Origin: Strongyloides papillosus
Lineage: Eukaryota > Nematoda > Chromadorea > Rhabditida > Strongyloididae
NCBI GenBank assembly: GCA_005656395.1
Contig: SRSI01000008.1
Span: 1 to 64,000 of the forward strand
DNA: 64,000 nt
Reading direction: 5' to 3'
The notes under the pieces were generated by a model. That model made no database searches. It was not told the DNA's origin and worked only from the letters and a program-made list of their open reading frames with translations. This document shows, one piece after another, positions 36,501-45,733 of this stretch. How positions within the stretch are numbered: the stretch's first letter is position 1; the number at the start of each line of letters is the position of its first letter. Position numbers and translations under genes: made by a program.

Positions 36501-37945
36501 GCAAGGCAAAAAATGCCTATATGTTGCAAACTACGTATATACCTAGGCTGAATTTCTAAATGTTAAAGTACCATGAGTATTGTGAAAATGATAATAACGT
36601 ACAATAAAAATTAACATCATGCAGAATATCGGTTATAGATATAGAAAAACAATGCATTAGTTTTTTTTGAGAATTAAATATAGTTTATGGTTCGTGGAAC
36701 CTCCATGTAATCTGTTTGATAAAAGGTAGATGGAATATATAATAAATTTATTTAAAAGCTCTCTGATTAATAAAATGTGAATATTATAAGTATATCTTTC
36801 TTTTATACTATTTTATAAAGGGTGGGTTGTCCCACCCTACAATTAAAAATAAATTTAACACATTACCAATTAAAATATATAGCTCTTTGGAACCTTTTGA
36901 TAATCTAATTTTAGGTAGTAACTGATTGTAGACAACAAACTTATCAATTGCTTTTGATAAAGAGTGAGATTGATATAATATAGTTGAAGTTATTGATACA
37001 ATATAATTTCTAATGTTGTCACTATCTTTGTATGATATACCAAAAAATGATGAAGGTATAAATTCATATTTATAAAATGGTATATGTAGATGATTTTTAA
37101 GAAAAATATCCTTAATAATATCTTGAAGTATGTCGCGAAATTTTGTACAACAAATAGCATTTCCTTTTCTTGTATGATATTCAATTATCTTATTATACCC
37201 TTTTCTTATTTTTTGTAAATCTATTGGTTCTTTTTTATATGAATTGTTCTTCTCTTTCTTTTGAACAATCAACTCCATCTTTCTTTCAAATATTTTATCA
37301 ACGTTTTCAATTAAATAATTTAATGCAGGATTGTTTTGATAAGTATATGAAAAATCTAAAGCACTTTTTATTAGATTAAGTGATGAAATTATTCCCTATG
37401 AAAAAAATTATATTTATTTTGTAATTACTTAAACATACGTCTAGATCTATGCTATCGCTATCTGTTTGACTGGGATTGATATTCTAAAAAAATTATTTAT
37501 TACTATTTTTATTTCTTCTTACTTCTATTTGTCCATTTAAATGCCTGTGCCATTTTGCATTATAGTTTTTTTTAAATCTATTCCTATCTATAGAGTACGT
37601 GGTGATATTGAGGTGTCTTTCAAAAAGTGTTAAGAATATGTGGGCCGTTAAACGTCGTTTTCTATATTTTTCATCTAAACATGTAACATAAATTCTATAA
37701 AGAAAACTGAATAAACACTTGAATCTTTGGCTTTTGTTTGCTTCCATGTATATTTCTTTATCATCGTTATTTTCTTTTAGGTAAGAAATGATATTTAATA
37801 ATAAATTATTTTTATTGTATACAGTTTCTTCAATATATTTTTCGTCAAATTTTTTTGATTGAAAAACTTGTGTGAATATAAAAGATTCTTCAACATTGTC
37901 CCATGAACTTTTACGATCAGATTCACTATTGTTAGACAAGGACAT
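27506..37945 (-). CDS. Gene X, spliced conserved protein with an LTR element in intron 3
   Basis: Exons 37945-37523, 37483-37439, 37395-36867 and 27612-27506 join in phase to an open frame of 367 residues (stop 27506-27508), all with GT...AG borders. Introns 1 and 2 are about 40 bases. Intron 3 would be about 40 bases but contains the 9.2-kb element B. The protein is helical and basic: MSLSNNSESDRKSSW, RRLTAHIFLTLFERHLN, GNAICCTKFRDILQDI, HIPFYKYEFIPSSFF, QLLPKIRLSKGSKE. No domain recognised. It is divergent from the pseudokinase, 300 bases away. Decayed copies at 6620, 10108 and 21038 show a multi-copy family. If transcription through B and splicing still work, this gene could be functional. 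Confidence 0.55.
27633..27768 (-). repeat. 3' LTR of element B
   Basis: TGTAAT...CTACA on the plus strand, matching 36706-36841 except one A/G difference near 27748. The polypurine tract on the minus strand is at 27769-27781. Confidence 0.9.
27960..28345 (-). pseudogene. Glutamine-rich coding remnant in the 3' region of element B
   Basis: On the minus strand a CAA/CAG-rich frame encodes runs of glutamine, then a Gln/Glu/Lys-rich helical stretch (LHEEQKLQEKLILQQK). One in-frame TAG interrupts it near 28255. It lies downstream of pol, where additional genes can sit in large LTR elements. No transmembrane or envelope-like feature was seen. It may be an accessory gene or low-complexity host-derived DNA. 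Confidence 0.4.
28655..29080 (+). CDS. Antisense acidic open frame within element B
   Basis: 141 codons run opposite to gag-pol. The first half is strongly acidic with three imperfect repeats around EESDEHLTDGDD, EHRNDVGD and DGSDGHQSDRGN. The second half has several cysteines (IIICCTRICQCN). TATTTTAG just upstream resembles a splice acceptor, and an AATAAAA signal follows near 29132. Antisense genes are known in some plant Ty3 elements, so a true antisense gene is possible. The opposite strand here shows no pol-like sequence, so this is not a shadow of a known gene. Expression is unproven. Confidence 0.4.
   Translation: MDNVESDDQGRGEGIISDTIDESVEHRNDVGDISDNFEESDEHLTDGDDNSDLLDGSDGHQSDRGNMRNVQLLGSIRIIICCTRICQCNLGKIRGWQKPYSVKCEPNVIGGPASLYFKTKEDFLCFGDYSGVSRIRHTQDV
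29176..34545 (-). pseudogene. Gag-Pol of element B: coiled coil, protease, RT, RNase H, integrase
   Basis: One reading frame spans the interval with stops at 33757-33759, about 33621 and 29626-29628. In order: a hydrophobic segment, Lys/Glu coiled coils (33550-33100), a protease motif LLDTGAN near 32440, and RT with the active site reading YLDN because the second Asp codon is AAT at 31132-31134. A canonical RNase H follows (TDAF near 30690, LEALGL, TDHKPL). The integrase has an HHCC module and two catalytic Asp, but its Glu position is Gly (GGA at 29665-29667, in AFVGRFN). A GPY-type tail is at 29300-29200. RT and integrase should both be inactive. Confidence 0.85.
34546..36266 (-). pseudogene. 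Gag of element B
   Basis: Start is the ATG at 36266 (MSFNYRSSSLP); the frame extends upstream only with a TTG. A long capsid-like helical region follows, then an Asn/His/Arg-rich tail (RQHTYKGNNNN). Near 34850 the coherent reading passes into the frame of the downstream Gag-Pol, in an AAT-repeat stretch. A frameshift, mutational or programmed, therefore lies there. After it, the residues NQANTSNGHTSRQL and KIYSKSKSTTRYPQQ read sensibly to 34546. No CCHC knuckle was seen. Confidence 0.7.
36688..36705 (-). other. Primer-binding site of element B
   Basis: On the minus strand TGGAGGTTCCACGAACCA follows the 5' LTR with no spacer. The junction ATG opens an 11-codon frame (MEVPRTINYI, then stop) upstream of gag. 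Confidence 0.7.
36706..36841 (-). repeat. 5' LTR of element B
   Basis: Partner of 27633-27768. ATTA target copy at 36842-36845. Confidence 0.9.
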
Positions 37946-38245
37946 AGCAAGAAATTTTTATTGAAACAATGTGGAAATCTATATAATACTATGTCATTAA
38001 TTTTAATAGAAAATGTAAAATTTGCGTATTTTATATATTATTATAATTTAATTAAAAAGGATTCATATTATCAATTATATAAAAGATGAAAATTTGTGTT
38101 TATGCAAATTATTGCTATTTTATTTAAAAGAATTTATATTATCAATGATAAATAAATAAAAATTTGTGTTTTAATGTAATTATTGTTATTTTAATAAAAA
38201 TATTTCATACATTATTGGTGATTTTGATATTGTTTTATAATTATT
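37946..38245. promoter_or_regulatory. Bidirectional intergenic region of gene X and the pseudokinase
   Basis: 300 bases separate the two divergent start codons. The stretch is very AT-rich with a degenerate tandem repeat of about 70 bases (TTTAATTAAAAAGGATTCATATTATCAATTA-like units, given here only as TTATATTATCAATGATAAAT at about 38131). A shared promoter is inferred from position only. Confidence 0.35.
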
Positions 38246-38446
38246 ATGTCAACTTTTAATCAATTTGATGCCAATATTCCACTGCCAATTCCAAATTTTC
38301 CTGGGAAACTAGTCATAAAGAATATTCTTGCTGATGGAATTTATTCAAAAAGGTACTTAACAATACATTTTCCTTCTAAATTAAGATATAATATTATATT
38401 TTGTGGTAAAGAAAACATGGATTTTACTGTTTATAGTGATATTATT

Positions 38447-38600
38447 TGTTGGAGAAATGTTCGTTTCTACTGTACCATTAAATCATTTTTTATAATCATG
38501 ATATTTTATTACACCATTTTTTATATAATCATATTATTTTATGTCATCTTTTGTACTAATTTATATGTTATTTATAGAGTTAATAAACCATTATCCATCA
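38447..38600 (+). repeat. 5' LTR of element C
   Basis: Matches 42999-43152. Its last A provides the first base of the gag ATG. Confidence 0.93.
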
Positions 38601-39061
38601 TGGAGCCCTCCATAAATGACCTTCTAACATGGTATTGGCAAATAGAACTCAAAAGCAAGCGATGTCCTTCTGAGAAAAAGAGGAGAGAACTCATTCTTGA
38701 AAGCATACCGGACGAGTTACTTGAGGATTACAGTGCAGATGATTTAGATGAAAAAGACTCTAGTGCACTGTTACATGTAGCGTCACAGTTCGTTAAACGG
38801 AAATGGTTGTTGGAACCTTTAAACAAGAGATTTGAAATGATTGGTCAAAACATCACCATCTCTACCCGCACCAACCCCTATACTTATGCGTTAAAGAAAA
38901 TAAAAAACTCTGCTGAACTTCTCGGATTTGACGATGATGTTGATAACATGGTCATCCAACGCTTTATCAATCTATTACCAAGAGGAGTTGTAGGAAAGGA
39001 GAACTTGATTCAACCACGTGACATGATCCTAACCAATTGGCTGACATATGCTGAAAATTAG
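38600..39061 (+). CDS. Gag of element C
   Basis: The ATG at 38600-38602 straddles the LTR/PBS junction, so the first residues (MEPSIN) are encoded by the primer-binding site. At 153 residues it is a short Gag: helical, charged, with no CCHC knuckle. The stop TAG is at 39059-39061. The pol frame is open from 39055 in the -1 frame, and the sequence around the stop (GCTGAAAATTAG) would allow a backward slip on AAT/AAA. Gag-Pol is probably made by -1 frameshifting in this seven-base overlap. The upstream in-frame codons belong to the host pseudokinase. Confidence 0.75.
   Translation: MEPSINDLLTWYWQIELKSKRCPSEKKRRELILESIPDELLEDYSADDLDEKDSSALLHVASQFVKRKWLLEPLNKRFEMIGQNITISTRTNPYTYALKKIKNSAELLGFDDDVDNMVIQRFINLLPRGVVGKENLIQPRDMILTNWLTYAEN
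38601..38618 (+). other. Primer-binding site of element C
   Basis: TGGAGCCCTCCATAAATG follows the LTR without spacer. The primer tRNA was not identified. Confidence 0.7.
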
Positions 39062-42000
39062 ATGAAAATCACTCCAGGTTTAAACAAGTCGCCAGTGCTG
39101 CTACAACCACCACCAAGTCCCATATCGTGAAGATGAAGGAAATAATGCTACCAAAGACAGAAGCTAAAAGTGATGGTAAAGCTGAAGTCAAAACAGAAGT
39201 CAAATCTGAAGTCAAATCTGATACAAAACAAAATCGCTTTTCTATGGGAAATCCCAATGGAGCAACAAAAAAATTTTTTATTCATGAGAAAGAATCTGAT
39301 GATGTTAGTGCTACTTTAATAATAGATTCAGGATCATCTCACTCATACCTATGCAGCAACACTTTTGATAAATTATCGGATGATACAAAGAAAATGCTAG
39401 AGAAGAATGATGTTCATGAAGTTGAAGTTGGTGATAATCGCATTAAAACAAAGACGTTTGGTTCTATTTTATTAAATATTTCCATTCCTTTCGTTGATGC
39501 TTTTAATATCCCAATAAAATTTTTCTTAATAAAAAATTGTAATCATAATTTTTTATCTCTTGATGAATCTGCAAAATTACATGCTTTGTCAAAATTAGAA
39601 ACCGAACGATTAGAAGCTATAGATGTTGAAAAGAAGTCAAACATTAGTGATAAAGTACCAACCAAAATTAAGAACAAACTTGATAAATTGGTATATTTAA
39701 CAAATGATGATTACTCGAGACCGCCAACATCGGTACATACAATTCGCGTAAGTGATGATTACAACCCACAGCAACTCAGACCGATTCCCACTCCACCCAG
39801 ATATCGCCAGTTTTTGGAAGATTTTCTAAATAAAGAAGTAGAGAAAGGTTTTCTGAAAAAAGTGGATAAAATTACTCCCGAGATGGAAATTTCACGAGCT
39901 CGTATTGTACATTCTAATGAAAATAAAGATCCAAGATTAGTGGTCATGCCTATGCACATAAATAAATTTATCATATGTGAGCAAGAACAAACTGGTCTTA
40001 CACAAAAACAAATACGTGAAGGAGGTGTCAGTTTATATAAAACTGTCATGGACCTTAAATCTGCTTATAAAATGCAAGCACTAGATGAACAATCCCAATT
40101 AAAATGCATATTCACTACTGATATAGGAGTATTTCAACCTTTAAGGGTCAATTTTGGTTTTAAAGATAGCCCCTCGGCATTTTTAAAACATTTAAGAACA
40201 CTCCTAGGTGATATACCATATGTTACTTGGTGGATGGATGATCTATATATATATGCACCTGAAAAAATTCATGAAGATATTGTATGCACTGTTCTAGAAA
40301 GATTAGAAAAAGCAAACATGAAAATTTCATTAGAGAAATGTCAATTCATGAAGAAAGAGGTAGAATATTTAAATATGGATATGGATCATTATGTTATGCA
40401 ATTACCCTTTAAAAAACGTATGCATTTTGCAAATTTAAAAGAACCTCGAAGTCTTAAAGAAATAAAAAATCTCATTCACAGCACTCAACACTGGAGCGCT
40501 TACATCCCTGAATTTTCAGATATAACTGCAAAATTCTATGAAAAAACCACTTTTTCCTTTGATGATGAAGACAAATTGAATTTTAAAAAATTAGTTAATG
40601 CATTAGCAAACTGTATACCTATCCATTTTGTCAGAAATTCAAATGAAGAATTCCGAATTACTACCAAAGTTACAAGATATGCTTACTCCTATGCAATTGC
40701 ACAAGGGAGGAGAATTTTTAATCTTGGTGGAAGAAAATTTAAAAACTATGAAACTAGATATTCCGAAGTTGAAAAAACTGCAGTAGCTATTAAAGAAGCA
40801 CTGCTGGAAAATTCAAACACTATAAACGGTATGACAACTATTATAGAAATGGAAGATAGTTCCAAAAGAAAATTATTCAAAAATATTCCTGAAATGCAAT
40901 TTATACAAAATCGCTTAATGAGAATAACTATGAACTTTGCATTCTTCAATCTTATATTTCAACCTCCTTCCGAACTAAACATATTTACTCAATTGTTAAT
41001 GGATACTGTTCCGGAGATAGAGGATGATAAAATTAATGAATATAATTTATTTATTATGAATATGAATGATGAAAAAACAATTGTAGGATTTCAATTAAAT
41101 TTAAATGATGAAGAGTTACTCAATAGTTATAAAGATGATATCATCTGTAAACAATTGATTGATAAATGTAAAAAGCAACTTACCTTAAAAAATGAAATGA
41201 AATTACCAAAACTTTTATTAGATCATGAATGGAAACTTGATAATAATATTATCAAAACTAAAGATGGTAAAATTTACATTCCACTTCAATTAAGACATAA
41301 AATATTGCAATTTTTACACAAATATCATAGCTCTGATACCACCATGATCAGAACTGCACAACAATCCATAATTTACGAGAACATGACATCTGACTTAAAA
41401 CGCCTTTATGATGACTGTAAAACTTGTCAAAAATTTAAACGTAATAAGAACTACAAAATTACATCGTGGCCACAAACACAGAGAGCGTTAGAGCGTGTCC
41501 ATATTGATCATTTTAAAATAAAAGACAAGTGGATATTACTCATTGTTGACGCGTATTCCAATCATTTGCATTTATCTGTTTGCAAAGATCAGAAAGCCGA
41601 AACAATCATTCAACAACTCACTGAATACTGTGGACTATATGGTGTTCCTACAATCATCGCTTCGGACAACTATAGATCATTTAATGGAAATGAACTTAGT
41701 AAATTTGCCGAAGATAATTTCATTTTATTGATGTCGTCAATTCCATATTCATCTTATACAAATGGTCAAGCTGAAAAATACGTTGACTATGCTAAACGTC
41801 AAATTGTTAAATTCATGGATAATAATCATTCATTAAAAGAAGCAATAAAATTTACCATGATGGCAAACAAAACATTGACCAACAAAAATGGCATATCAGT
41901 TACAGAAGCTTTCTTCAACCAAACAATTAACAAACATGCAATCATCAATAAATATAGTCCACGGTTTATAGAGCTTAACAAAGATTGTAACTTCAAAATT

Positions 42001-42969
42001 AAACCATCCGACACGAACTGGACTGAACATGGCTTATGTTTAGGAAAAATCAATGAAAATCTTTTTATCATTAAGTGGCAGGATGAATATCACATTAGAA
42101 AAGCGGAACATGTTAATCTAATGGGAGATTCAAGGGAGGAGAGACCACATGAAGAAAAAGATTCACTATTAACAAAAGTAAATGTTCCAACAGCCGAAAA
42201 AATTGAAACATTAATATATAAAAAAGAACCAGAATCCCCAACAGCAACTTTACTCGACGACAACTCATATGAAGATGTCAAAGATGAAGATTGGGATGAG
42301 GTAAACAACTTATCACTACAATTAGAAAAATCATTTAACGAAGAAAACAACCCAATACAACTAGAACTTGAACAACAGAAATACATATCAAACGTAAATC
42401 CTGATTTTGAAACTGAAGAAGAGTGGCAAGAATATTTAAACAAGAATCCACAATTCAAAAATAGTCACATATTCATGGACGGTTCAAAAGAAAATGGTGC
42501 AGGATGTGGCATTATCCTAAAATGTTCAGAAAACAAACATTATTACATTGGCATCAAGCTACATCATCGAATGTCATCTAACCATTGTGAACTGCAAGCA
42601 TTGTTATATAGTATCAAAGCATTAGGAGCAAATGGATCAAAAGTACCTATAGTCTTTGTAACGGATTCAGCTTACGTTGCTTCAATGATAAACTTAGGGT
42701 GGAACTCAACAACATTCACAAGTAACAAAGAAGTAAAAAAATATGCTGATACCTGGAAATCTATAAAGAAGCAATGGCAGCCACATTACCAAATCAAACA
42801 TTGTAGAGGACACAAAAAAATTACTTTAAATGAAGCTGCTGATATTCTGGCAAAATTAGCTGCAAATAACAAAATAGAACATAAATTATTCATAATTGAA
42901 ACAAACAACTCACAGGAAGTTTTAGATGAATTAAAATTGTTATCTCAAAATTCCCAGCCTGAAGAATAA
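39055..42969 (+). CDS. Pol of element C: protease, RT, tether RNase H, integrase, C-terminal RNase H
   Basis: Protease: LIIDSGSS near 39322. RT: FTTDIGVFQPL and FGFKDSPSAF, with the catalytic motif WWMDD near 40231. The Ty3-type RNase H that follows has lost its key Asp: FRITTKVT replaces TDAS and IEMEDSS replaces TDH. Integrase: HHCC near 41310-41430 and catalytic residues in HIDHF (41509), ASDNY (41660) and NGQAEKY (41762). After the integrase comes a second RNase H with the full set: FMDGS (42475), CELQA (42588), TDSAY (42662), then CRGHKK and EAADILA (42800-42850). The true start is by frameshift from gag; the in-frame GTG at 39127 is not a plausible start. Confidence 0.9.
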   Translation, partial: KLDENHSRFKQVASAATTTTKSHIVKMKEIMLPKTEAKSDGKAEVKTEVKSEVKSDTKQNRFSMGNPNGATKKFFIHEKESDDVSATLIIDSGSSHSYLCSNTFDKLSDDTKKMLEKNDVHEVEVGDNRIKTKTFGSILLNISIPFVDAFNIPIKFFLIKNCNHNFLSLDESAKLHALSKLETERLEAIDVEKKSNISDKVPTKIKNKLDKLVYLTNDDYSRPPTSVHTIRVSDDYNPQQLRPIPTPPRYRQFLEDFLNKEVEKGFLKKVDKITPEMEISRARIVHSNENKDPRLVVMPMHINKFIICEQEQTGLTQKQIREGGVSLYKTVMDLKSAYKMQALDEQSQLKCIFTTDIGVFQPLRVNFGFKDSPSAFLKHLRTLLGDIPYVTWWMDDLYIYAPEKIHEDIVCTVLERLEKANMKISLEKCQFMKKEVEYLNMDMDHYVMQLPFKKRMHFANLKEPRSLKEIKNLIHSTQHWSAYIPEFSDITAKFYEKTTFSFDDEDKLNFKKLVNALANCIPIHFVRNSNEEFRITTKVTRYAYSYAIAQGRRIFNLGGRKFKNYETRYSEVEKTAVAIKEALLENSNTINGMTTIIEMEDSSKRKLFKNIPEMQFIQNRLMRITMNFAFFNLIFQPPSELNIFTQLLMDTVPEIEDDKINEYNLFIMNMNDEKTIVGFQLNLNDEELLNSYKDDIICKQLIDKCKKQLTLKNEMKLPKLLLDHEWKLDNNIIKTKDGKIYIPLQLRHKILQFLHKYHSSDTTMIRTAQQSIIYENMTSDLKRLYDDCKTCQKFKRNKNYKITSWPQTQRALERVHIDHFKIKDKWILLIVDAYSNHLHLSVCKDQKAETIIQQLTEYCGLYGVPTIIASDNYRSFNGNELSKFAEDNFILLMSSIPYSSYTNGQAEKYVDYAKRQIVKFMDNNHSLKEAIKFTMMANKTLTNKNGISVTEAFFNQTINKHAIINKYSPRFIELNKDCNFKIKPSDTNWTEHGLCLGKINENLFIIKWQDEYHIRKAEHVNLMGDSREERPHEEKDSLLTKVNVPTAEKIETLIYKKEPESPTATLLDDNSYEDVKDEDWDEVNNLSLQLEKSFNEENNPIQLELEQQKYISNVNPDFETEEEWQEYLNKNPQFKNSHIFMDGSKENGAGCGIILKCSENKHYYIGIKLHHRMSSNHCELQALLYSIKALGANGSKVPIVFVTDSAYVASMINLGWNSTTFTSNKEVKKYADTWKSIKKQWQPHYQIKHCRGHKKITLNEAADILAKLAANNKIEHKLFIIETNNSQEVLDELKLLSQNSQPEE

Positions 42970-42990
42970 TTTGAAATTAATTTTAAATTC

Positions 42991-42998
42991 AAGGGAGG
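42991..42998 (+). other. Polypurine tract of element C
   Basis: AAGGGAGG directly before the 3' LTR, the canonical plus-strand primer position. Confidence 0.85.
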
Positions 42999-43152
42999 TG
43001 TTGGAGAAATGTTCGTTTCTACTGTACCATTAAATCATTTTTTATAATCATGATATTTTATTACACCATTTTTTATATAATCATATTATTTTATGTCATC
43101 TTTTGTACTAATTTATATGTTATTTATAGAGTTAATAAACCATTATCCATCA
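42999..43152 (+). repeat. 3' LTR of element C
   Basis: Matches 38447-38600 over the full 154 bases by eye. Confidence 0.93.
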
Positions 43153-43870
43153 TTATTAATCAAATTAACGTCAAAAATTCTTTCAAAAATGATAACATTC
43201 CCTTCCCGGAATTAATTTCAATTGGTAAAATAAATGATAATTGTCGTTATATTTTGTTAGATCAACTTGAATCTAAAATCAGTGATTATCCTAATTTAAA
43301 TGATTCAGAAGTAAATAAGATAATTTTCTCTGTCTTAGAGGGTTTACAATTTCTTCATCAACGTAATATAGCACATGGAAATATTTCATATGACAGTATA
43401 GCCGTTAAAAAAAATTAAATGTAGTAATTCATGATTTCCAATTTTCTAAAGACCACTCATTGTGCCAAGACGAAGATTCAGAAGATATTACTAAAAATAA
43501 AAATCCATCATTTTTATTCCAATGTAATGATGTACATGAGGGTTGTTCAGCATCGTTTAGAGGGGATATTAATAGTCTTCTGTATATCGCTTATAAGATG
43601 AAGTACGGAGCATTACCATGGGAAAAAGAAAATGATGGAACAGAAATAGTTATTTAGAAGTACATTTTCTCATCTGAGACATTGAAATTAAAGAGAGATG
43701 AAAATCTTGAGTTTCTGAACGTTAAAATGTCTAATTTGAAGTATCATGAAAAGCCTGATTACAACGGTTTGATGGATAGATTTAAAGAGGAGAAAAAAAC
43801 AAATAATGATTGTCAAACATTCACACAGAGAAATTTACACAAAAAAGCATCCCCATGCCATAATTTTTAG

Positions 43871-44405
43871 TCCTCAAAATAAAATTGCATAAAATTTTAT
43901 TCATTTTTAAATATAAGAATTACCATCATATCATTTTGTCGCAGATCGTAAAATATGTCTGCATTTTTGCAATATTTTTTCTTGAACAGAATATATTATT
44001 TTTTACCAGATATAAATAAAAATTTCTACTAATTTTTTACCAATAACAAAGAAGACAAAATATCTAAACAAACTTTACTCTGAATTTAATTCTAGACATT
44101 TAAAGTTAATATATTCCAGATAACTAAATATCTATATCTTCTGTAAGATAAAATGTCTAGAAGTTACTGATATTTAAATAATTTATCTTGTTTTGTGATT
44201 GTCTAGATTTTCTCGACATTTTTTTTATTTAAAAAATTATACAATACAATTTATTAATAATCATATAGATTTATTTTTATTGGTAATTGACCTATGGATA
44301 TTTTATTTTCTGTATAAACACAATAGAAAATTATGTAAAGAGTGTGTTTATATCTAATAAAAATTTAAAATTAAAAAGTTTAACATTAAAAAATTTAATA
44401 TTATA
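43871..44405. other. AT-rich intergenic stretch
   Basis: No gene seen on either strand. Confidence 0.5.
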
Positions 44406-44801
44406 TTAAAGTAATCTTTTAAATAATTTTACTTCTTTTTCATAAATCTCCTCAAATTTTTCACGTAATCCATTGTTTTGTTCGGAATTATTAGTTAACT
44501 TTTCACTTCTAGCTAATTTTTCTTCAACGATTGATAGTTTTTCGTTTAATTTTTCATTCATTTTTGAAAGGTAATCTAATTTTTCATCAATTTTTGAAAG
44601 GTAGTTAAATTTTTCATCTATTTTTCTTTCTAAATTATCAATTTTTCCTATTAAAAGTGATAACGTATTATTAATTAATTGTGAATATTCGTTATTATTC
44701 ATTCCTAAATCACCGTAATCATTTGAAACTGCAGTTAAAACTAAACTATCTTCATCTGAATTATAACCATTAATTTCATTATTATTGTTGTTTGAAGTCA
44801 T
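44406..44801 (-). CDS. Small coiled-coil protein
   Basis: 131 residues, single exon, ATG at 44801. An Asn-rich start (MTSNNNNNEINGY) precedes an acidic segment. A long heptad coiled coil follows with internally repeated units (YLSKIDEKLDYLSKMNEKLN), ending in a basic tail. No domain recognised. It sits beside a Y/transposase-like pair, as the coiled-coil gene at 16478-17740 does in the palindrome centre. The two are similar in type but not clearly in sequence. Confidence 0.5.
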   Translation of the reverse strand: MTSNNNNNEINGYNSDEDSLVLTAVSNDYGDLGMNNNEYSQLINNTLSLLIGKIDNLERKIDEKFNYLSKIDEKLDYLSKMNEKLNEKLSIVEEKLARSEKLTNNSEQNNGLREKFEEIYEKEVKLFKRLL

Positions 44802-45733
44802 AATTCAATTATAGTATATATACGACTAGATTATCAATAAAAAAATATTTAAATTAATTTATTACATATATGTATACATAAATAATGAATAAATAAAAAT
44901 ATAAATTAATATTTAAATTATTTTAGTACATACCTATACCTAGATATTAATATATAAAAATATCAATAAAATATTTAAATTAATTTTACAATATTTCTTG
45001 AACATTTTTCAAGAATCATTATAAAATATCTATTTTAAGTAAAGATATATATACTTTTCAAACAAACATTTTTAAATCAATGTTGTTACAAATAAATTTA
45101 GGCAATTAAAAATATACATATTTATGATAATAAAAAGCAAGAAATATTTAATCCTATAAAATATTGTTAATTAACGATAGTAGCTGTATATTTACAACTA
45201 GTTTTTTATAAAAATAATTAAAAGTAATAAAAGATTATTTTTGCTACAGAAGAAATGGAAAACACTTTATACTTCACAATTTTACTTAAAAGTAGATATA
45301 TTTTAATGATCTTTAAAAAATATTAAAGAAAAGAAGTTCGGCTATCTGATGCAGATAAGATTATGAAATAATTTGAAATTTTCAAAAAGTCACATTGTTT
45401 TGAAAAGTTTAACAAAATCATATAAATCATGAAAAAAAAAACTGTTGTCACATAAATAATCATAACTGCATTTTAAATTAACATTTTTTTATTCTTCTTG
45501 AAAAGTTTTTTAAATTAGATGTTAAGCTTTCAAATAAGCATAATATCATAAAAAACCATTTACATTGAAGAAAGCTATTTTATTTAAACTTTTCAGACAA
45601 CTTCTTGGACACCCTTTATAAAAAGATTAATTTAAATATTAAATATATTAATAATATTGTAATTTTGTTTATTTTTTTAATTTTAAATAAATTTTTACCA
45701 TTATTTTGTTGTCTTTTTTTATTTTTGATAATA
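44802..45733. other. AT-rich intergenic stretch
   Basis: No gene seen. CTTCTTGGACACCCTTTA at about 45600-45617 weakly resembles the end of the mariner at 54561; too short to call. Confidence 0.4.

Larger units (their letters stand above)
27633..36841 (-). mobile_element. LTR retrotransposon B (Ty3-like), inactive, in an intron of gene X
   Basis: LTRs of 136 bases at 27633-27768 and 36706-36841 differ at one site. The element is 9209 bases, on the minus strand, flanked by ATTA on both sides; the unoccupied intron in the fragment at 6822-6895 supports this target. A primer-binding site follows the right LTR, and a purine tract (GCAGAAAAGGGGA on the minus strand) precedes the left LTR. It encodes a long Gag-Pol with protease, RT, one canonical RNase H, integrase and a GPY-type C-terminus. 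It also has about 1.4 kb of extra 3' sequence. Mutations in RT and integrase active sites plus stops indicate it cannot move alone. Confidence 0.92.
38447..43152 (+). mobile_element. LTR retrotransposon C (Ty3-like with two RNase H modules), apparently intact
   Basis: The 154-base LTRs at 38447-38600 and 42999-43152 look identical by eye and run TGTTGG...CCATCA. The target duplication TTATT is at 38442-38446 and 43153-43157. The PBS begins TGG immediately after the LTR, and a canonical polypurine tract AAGGGAGG precedes the 3' LTR. At 4706 bases it is compact. It encodes Gag and a 1.3-kb-residue-scale Pol with protease, RT, a degenerate RNase H, integrase and a second, intact RNase H. No inactivating change was seen, so recent activity is plausible. 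Confidence 0.93.
38246..43870 (+). pseudogene. Pseudokinase gene (CK1/VRK-like fold), split by element C
   Basis: Coding parts are 38246-38446 and 43153-43870. Removing element C and one TTATT copy restores the frame. The protein resembles a compact CK1/VRK-type kinase lobe. FPGKLVIKNILADGIYSKRY sits at the glycine-loop position. Next comes FSVLEGLQFLHQRNIAHGNI, where the usual HRD aspartate is Asn. HDFQFSK replaces DFG, and LLYIAYKMKYGALPWE matches the helix-F region. Lack of HRD-Asp and DFG-Gly implies no normal catalysis. A frameshift in an A run near 43405 and a TAG at 43655 break the gene further. Decayed relatives are at 10629, 20021 and 24694. Confidence 0.65.

Noticed and set aside
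45600..45617. Mariner-like terminal sequence CTTCTTGGACACCCTTTA
   Set aside because: Only a short partial match to the mariner end, no partner repeat or TA duplication located.
45605..45733. Hydrophobic N-terminus on the gene at 45734
   Set aside because: It starts with TTG and is low-complexity AT-rich translation; the ATG at 45734 is preferred.
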